From positions 1 through 47,100 of the forward strand of contig JAUSOT010000235.1 in NCBI GenBank assembly GCA_030656075.1: a DNA stretch of 47,100 nt. Direction: 5' to 3'. Each line of letters begins with the position of its first letter. Position 1 is the stretch's first letter. Below are positions 43,160-47,100 of this stretch, in pieces. Under the pieces are notes generated by a model. The model saw only the letters and a program-made list of their open reading frames with translations. It was not told the DNA's origin and did no database searches. Position numbers and translations under genes: made by a program. Origin of the DNA: Candidatus Cloacimonadales bacterium. Its GTDB lineage: Bacteria > Cloacimonadota > Cloacimonadia > Cloacimonadales > TCS61.

Positions 43160-43292
43160 GAAATGATGCTAACCCCCTGTGTCCCCCTTGACAGGGGGAT
43201 GAATAGGGAATAGAATAATGATTCCAAATTTCTCCCCTGTTAAGGGGAGATGTTCTGCACTTATTTTTTAAAATAGTGCAGAACAGAGGGGT
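43160..43292. repeat. Palindromic elements between nadA and the flippase gene
   Basis: CCCCCTGTGTCCCCCTTGACAGGGGG (given in two parts: CCCCCTGTGTCC and CCCTTGACAGGGGG), CTCCCCTGTTAAGGGGAG (about 43232) and TCTGCACTT...AAATAGTGCAGA. Related to the elements inside the cobalamin riboswitch. Confidence 0.7.
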
Positions 43293-43315
43293 TAAAAAAA
43301 AGGTATTTTAATCAC

Positions 43316-44281
43316 ATGAAAAAGCGGATTTTATACGTTGTTCAGTTCATTATTACTGTCGCCTTGTTTTACATTATAGTGCACAGATTCCAATTTACTT
43401 TGGATGGATTAACTCTGAAGTTTCAAAAACCGGTCTGGCTGGTCTTTTCGCTTTATTTCAGTATTATTCTCATTCCGATCCTGGCAGCTGCGAGATGGAA
43501 TGTTTTTCTTGGTTATACCGGAATTCACGCTACATTCAATGAATTATTAAAGATCAATTTCGAATCGATTTTCTGGGGAACTTTCCTGCCTTCTTCCGAT
43601 GGTTTTGCGGCAATACGGTTGTATAAAATCGAACGAAAATATGCAGAAGTTCCGGGAAAAGCCGGAAGCACGGTTGTTGCTGAAAAACTGCTTGGATTCA
43701 TTGTTCTTTGCCTGTTTGCTCTGATTTTTTCATTTAAACTCATATTCATCCCAAGCATATTTTTATTCCGTTTGATCATCCTGCTGATCCTGCTCATACT
43801 GATCGTTTCGATGTTAGTGATCTTCCAAAAAACTTTCTATGATTCCATCTCGAATTTCCTGCTGAAATCCCAGCTCAGTGCGAAAATTGCGATATTCATC
43901 TCCAATCTGTATGATTCGCTCGTCAAATTGCCGAAATTGAAAATGATGGTAAGCGCAGTTCCTCTGATAATCAGCATCCAGCTCTGCACTTTCATCAATG
44001 TTTATCTTTTATTTAAAATCGTGGGAATCGAGATTCCGATTAGCTATCATCTGGCAATCGTGCCGGTCATCCAGATAATTTCTCTTATTCCACTCACCCT
44101 CAGCGGGCTCGGTATTCGGGAAGGAGCTTTCGTTTATTTCTATGGTTTTCTGGGCGTGAAACCGGAAATCGCTTTTGCCGTTTCCCTGCTAAATTTTCTT
44201 ATTTTGAACGGAATTCCGGCTGTGATCGGCGGCATTATCAGCATCACAACTCAACTGCAAAAACGAGGAATTTCCCGATGA
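43316..44281 (+). CDS. Flippase-like integral membrane protein (UPF0104/AglD type)
   Basis: 321 residues with about eight hydrophobic helices. It matches the lysylphosphatidylglycerol-synthase-TM/UPF0104 family: AARWNVFLGYTGI, FWGTFLPSSDGFAAIRLYKI, VVAEKLLGFIVL and SGLGIREGAFVYFYG. Family members are proposed to move or modify lipid-linked sugars. SD is weak (AAGG 13 nt upstream). It is the first of three genes overlapping by ATGA. Confidence 0.83.
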   Translation: MKKRILYVVQFIITVALFYIIVHRFQFTLDGLTLKFQKPVWLVFSLYFSIILIPILAAARWNVFLGYTGIHATFNELLKINFESIFWGTFLPSSDGFAAIRLYKIERKYAEVPGKAGSTVVAEKLLGFIVLCLFALIFSFKLIFIPSIFLFRLIILLILLILIVSMLVIFQKTFYDSISNFLLKSQLSAKIAIFISNLYDSLVKLPKLKMMVSAVPLIISIQLCTFINVYLLFKIVGIEIPISYHLAIVPVIQIISLIPLTLSGLGIREGAFVYFYGFLGVKPEIAFAVSLLNFLILNGIPAVIGGIISITTQLQKRGISR

Positions 44282-45024
44282 CAGAACTTTCTGTTATCAT
44301 TCCCGTTTTCAATGACCGGGAAGTTCTACCGGAATTATATCGGCGTTTGATTCCTGTTTTGAATGGTCTTTCCTCCAATTTTGAAATTGTTTTTATCGAC
44401 GACGGTAGTAAAGATGAATCTGTAGAAATTCTTAAAGATCTGCAGAATAACGATTATCGGATCAAGATCGTGATACTTGCTAATAATTTTGGTCAATCGA
44501 ATGCAATTGCAGCAGGTTTGGAAAATTGCAGCGGAGACGTTATCGTTGTGATGGACTGCGACCTGGAAGACAGGCCGGAAGATATTCCAAAACTGATCGA
44601 AGTGATCGAAAAAAACGATGAGCAGATGGCAATTGCACAACGTGAGATCAGAAAAGATTCGCACTGGAACAAGCTCTTATCAAAACTTTTCTTCCAAGTC
44701 GCTGCCGGCCTAACAGAAATCGAACATCCGGAAAACCTGGGAGTGTTCAGAGCTTTCAAACGCTCAGTTTATCAACATATCAAACAGGACAAAGAGCTGC
44801 ATGGAACTATTCTCAGCAGATTTTACCTGGCAAAAATTCCATTTGCTACCGTAAAATTGGTGAAGGAAAAACGTTTTGCCGGCCGGAGCGGCTATACTTT
44901 CCGCAAAAGATGCAAACTTGCTTTGGACCGTCTGCTTCCCCACCTTAAAAATAAACGTTTACGTCAGCTTCGTGATCCGTATTTTGTGATCAAAGAAATT
45001 ATCGAGATCAGGGAAACCAAATGA
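44278..45024 (+). CDS. DPM1-like family 2 glycosyltransferase
   Basis: 248 residues without membrane helices: LSVIIPVFNDREVLPELYRR, VFIDDGSKDES, NNFGQSNAIAAGLENCSGD and VMDCDLEDRPEDI (metal-binding DxD). It resembles dolichol-phosphate mannose synthase types that load a sugar onto a polyprenyl phosphate. Overlaps on both sides tie it to the flippase-like protein, which could handle its lipid-linked product. Confidence 0.88.
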   Translation: MTELSVIIPVFNDREVLPELYRRLIPVLNGLSSNFEIVFIDDGSKDESVEILKDLQNNDYRIKIVILANNFGQSNAIAAGLENCSGDVIVVMDCDLEDRPEDIPKLIEVIEKNDEQMAIAQREIRKDSHWNKLLSKLFFQVAAGLTEIEHPENLGVFRAFKRSVYQHIKQDKELHGTILSRFYLAKIPFATVKLVKEKRFAGRSGYTFRKRCKLALDRLLPHLKNKRLRQLRDPYFVIKEIIEIRETK

Positions 45025-45680
45025 AGAAAAAAGTGATCATTCTGGGCGGACTGGGAAACGGATCGGTGATTGCCAACGCCATTATCGATGCGAACCAACG
45101 CGGATACGATGAGATCGGATTTGCCGGATATTTGAACGACAGAGAACCGACCGGCTCGAAAATTGAAGGCCTGCCTGTTTTGGGAAAACTGAGCGATGTA
45201 AAAACTTTTCTGGAACAAGGTTTTTATTTTATAAATACTATCTATCGCATCGATGGCCAGCAGGAAAGGATTGAACTTTTCCAAAATCTGCAAATTCCTG
45301 ATTCAGCTTTGGCAACTTTTATTCATCCCCTGGCTTATGTCGCACCAAATGTTGAACTCGGTGCTGGCTGCGTTGCGATGCCGAATGCTGCCATTTCTTC
45401 CGGAGTTAAACTGGGAAAATGCTGCCTGGTGATGGTGAACGCCACCATCGGACATAACAACACAATTGGAGATCATTGTCATTTTGCTGCGCAAAGCTGC
45501 ACGAGTTCATTTGTAGAAATTGCCGATGGTGTTCATCTTGGTTTGAACTGCTGTGTGCGGGAAAACCTGAAAATCGGTAGAAATTCGACTCTTGGAATGG
45601 GATCGGTTCTGCTGGAAAATATCGGGAACAACGAGATCTGGGCAGGAAATCCGGCTCGATTCATTCGCAAAACGAAGTGA
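45021..45680 (+). CDS. PglD/NeuD-like sugar O/N-acetyltransferase
   Basis: 219 residues. An N-terminal Rossmann-like domain ([18 protein letters not shown]) is followed by a left-handed beta-helix with hexapeptide repeats ([36 protein letters not shown]). The likely base His is in NATIGHNN. It transfers acetyl from acetyl-CoA to an amino or hydroxyl sugar for surface glycans. It overlaps the GT2 gene by ATGA and is the last gene before the repeat array. Confidence 0.87.
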   Translation: MKKKVIILGGLGNGSVIANAIIDANQRGYDEIGFAGYLNDREPTGSKIEGLPVLGKLSDVKTFLEQGFYFINTIYRIDGQQERIELFQNLQIPDSALATFIHPLAYVAPNVELGAGCVAMPNAAISSGVKLGKCCLVMVNATIGHNNTIGDHCHFAAQSCTSSFVEIADGVHLGLNCCVRENLKIGRNSTLGMGSVLLENIGNNEIWAGNPARFIRKTK

Positions 45681-46235
45681 TGAGAAGAGAGAAATGAGCG
45701 GTGAGAAATGAGCGATGAGAGGTGAGAAGTGAGAAATGAGAGATGAGAAAAAAGGCAAAGAATAAAGAGCAAAGAGAAAAGAGGAAAGATGAAATTTGAT
45801 CCGTGTTTATCTGTGCAAATCCGTGAACTATCAATCGAAACCTTCCGAACGGTCGCTGAACCTTCGGAACGGTTGAAAAGAAATGAGAAATGAGAAATGA
45901 GAAGTGAGCGATGAGAAATGAGAAGTGAGAAATGAGCGATGAGAGGTGAGAGGTGAGAAGTGAGAAGTGAGAAGTGAGAAATAAGAGGTGAGAAGTGAGC
46001 AAAGAGGAAAAATGAAATTTGATCCGTGTTTATCCGTGCAAATCCGTGAACTATCAATCGAAACCTTCCGAACGGTCGCTGAACCTTCGGAACGGTTGAA
46101 AAGAAATGAGAAATGAGAAATGAGAAATAAGAAAAGAGACAAAGAATAAAGAGCAAAGAACAAAGAGAAAAAAACAAAGAGAAAAAATGAAATTTGATCC
46201 GTGTTTATCCGTGCAAATCCGTGAGCTAATATAAT
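45681..46235. repeat. Heptamer minisatellite with composite units
   Basis: About 555 bp without a gene. Runs of GAGAAATGAGAAGTGAG-type heptamers (RRTGAGA) alternate with a 92-bp unit at 45789-45880 and 46012-46103 (223-bp period). The unit joins ATCCGTGTTTATCCGTG, CAAATCCGTGAAC and the hairpin-bearing CCTTCCGAACGGTCGCTGAA, then CCTTCGGAACGGTTG. A third unit begins at 46187 but stops near 46228, just before the wbqC start. Confidence 0.88.
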
Positions 46236-46940
46236 ATGTCCAAAATTGCCATTCTTCAATCTAACTATATTCCCTGGAAAGGCTATTTCCATATCATCCA
46301 AAGTGTGGATCATTTTGTCTTTCTGGATACCGCTCAATACACTGTGCGGGACTGGCGCAATCGCAACCAGATCAAAACCCCGGCAGGAAAACTCTGGCTT
46401 ACGGTTCCCACCAACGGATCGCAAAATATGAAGATCAACGAAGTGAAAATCGATAATTCCCAAAACTGGGCAGAAGAACATTTGCTAACCTTAGAAAGAA
46501 ATTACTCGCGCACACCTTTTTTCGCTGATTTCAGAGATTTCCTAAAAAAAGTATTTTTGGAAAATACCTGGGAATATCTCAGCGATTTGAATCAATATCT
46601 GATCGTGGAAATTTCGCGATTCCTGGAAATCGACACGGAGTTCCATCTATCGACTGAATTCATTTTACCACCCGGCAAAAATGAAAAGATCATTTCCATC
46701 ATACATCAATTAGCCGGAACGGAATATCTCAGCGGTCCCGCTGCCAAATCTTATATTGATGAAGACCTATTTGCCATCAATGACATCAAAGTTTCGTATA
46801 TGGATTATTCCAAATATCCGGTTTACAAGCAGTCCTGGGGAGATTTTGCTCACGATGTTTCCATTTTCGATCTGCTCTTTTGTGTTGGGAAAAAAAATGC
46901 AGCGGATTTTATCTGGAAAAACCTTCCGAACGGTCGCTGA
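46236..46940 (+). CDS. WbqC-family protein, C-terminus inside a repeat
   Basis: 234 residues of the WbqC-like family found in O-antigen and capsule clusters: [51 protein letters not shown] and [10 protein letters not shown]. The biochemical role is not settled; a part in making or moving acylated amino sugars is suspected. Its last codons (NLPNGR and the TGA) are supplied by the CCTTCCGAACGGTCGCTGA repeat, so the original end has been replaced or trimmed. No good SD: the leader is a repeat too. Confidence 0.88.
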   Translation: MSKIAILQSNYIPWKGYFHIIQSVDHFVFLDTAQYTVRDWRNRNQIKTPAGKLWLTVPTNGSQNMKINEVKIDNSQNWAEEHLLTLERNYSRTPFFADFRDFLKKVFLENTWEYLSDLNQYLIVEISRFLEIDTEFHLSTEFILPPGKNEKIISIIHQLAGTEYLSGPAAKSYIDEDLFAINDIKVSYMDYSKYPVYKQSWGDFAHDVSIFDLLFCVGKKNAADFIWKNLPNGR

Positions 46941-47100
46941 ACCTTCGGAACGGTTGGAAAAAGAAATGAGCGATGAGAGGTGAGAAATGAGAAAAGAGAA
47001 AAGAGAAAAAATGAAATTTGATCCGTGTTTATCCGTGCAAATCCGTGAGCTATCGATCGAAACCTTCCGAACGGTCGCTGAACCTTCGGAACGGTTGGAA
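46922..47100. repeat. Second half-unit, heptamers and a full composite unit
   Basis: CCTTCCGAACGGTCGCTGAA with CCTTCGGAACGGTTGG (46922-46957) is the half missing from the unit cut off at 46228. Heptamer runs follow, then a full unit from 47011 to the window edge. Confidence 0.85.

Noticed and set aside
45681-46235. CRISPR-like array in the heptamer region
   Set aside because: Units are simple repeats with a 223-bp higher-order period, not short repeats with unique spacers.
45533-46481. Several long minus-strand frames rich in Ser/His/Leu
   Set aside because: They come from the TGAGAAR heptamer array ([11 protein letters not shown]-type peptides) and run into genes on the other strand.

Overview
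The window looks like a chromosome segment of an uncultured Gram-negative, anaerobic bacterium of the FCB group. Candidatus Cloacimonadota is the best guess. This is inferred from several features together: a secreted protein ending in a YPNPFNPSTT-type sorting domain, a TonB-dependent receptor, the Bacteroidetes-style GlmU variant, an aldehyde:ferredoxin oxidoreductase, SD-driven starts, AT-rich DNA, and gene borders packed with hairpin repeats. No rRNA or tRNA gene was seen.

Layout. 1-4.4 kb (minus strand): a divergent thyX running off the left edge, a tungsten aldehyde oxidoreductase, a REP-associated transposase between two copies of its hairpin, and deoC with a cysteine-rich tail. 4.4-9.6 kb: a 149-bp tandem repeat, then rlmN, a RicT/PSP1 protein, an alternative GlmU and an exported transglutaminase-like protein. 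9.6-18 kb: Gx-transporter/class A PBP/GT2 operon, serC, and a nucleotidyltransferase/radical SAM/cupin operon. 18.6-26 kb (plus): Mrp/ApbC, an 1812-residue kinase-like/ATPase-like/TPR/GAF/histidine-kinase protein, and a GT9-like protein.

26-36 kb is a vitamin B12 uptake region. A cobalamin riboswitch, carrying a palindromic-repeat insertion in a peripheral stem, precedes btuF-btuC. Further on come btuD, a BtuB-like receptor and a secreted beta-propeller that resembles Bacteroides BtuG in fold and position. An iscR-iscS-iscU operon on the other strand lies between the two halves.

36-39.3 kb is an AT-rich accessory island. It holds a TIR-like protein, a deoxyribosyltransferase-like/TPR protein and a 54-residue membrane protein, all on the minus strand, plus a HEAT-like fragment and a truncated IS5-type transposase. 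This is the best candidate here for an undescribed system, probably an NAD/nucleotide-signalling immune module. 39.3-43.1 kb: a MaoC/CitE/PaaK-like operon and nadA. 43.3-47.1 kb: a surface-polysaccharide cluster (flippase, DPM1-like GT2, PglD/NeuD-like acetyltransferase, WbqC) whose end is invaded by heptamer and composite repeats.

Across the window, intergenic DNA is dominated by reusable hairpin modules, often combined into composite units, while genes inside operons overlap or nearly touch.
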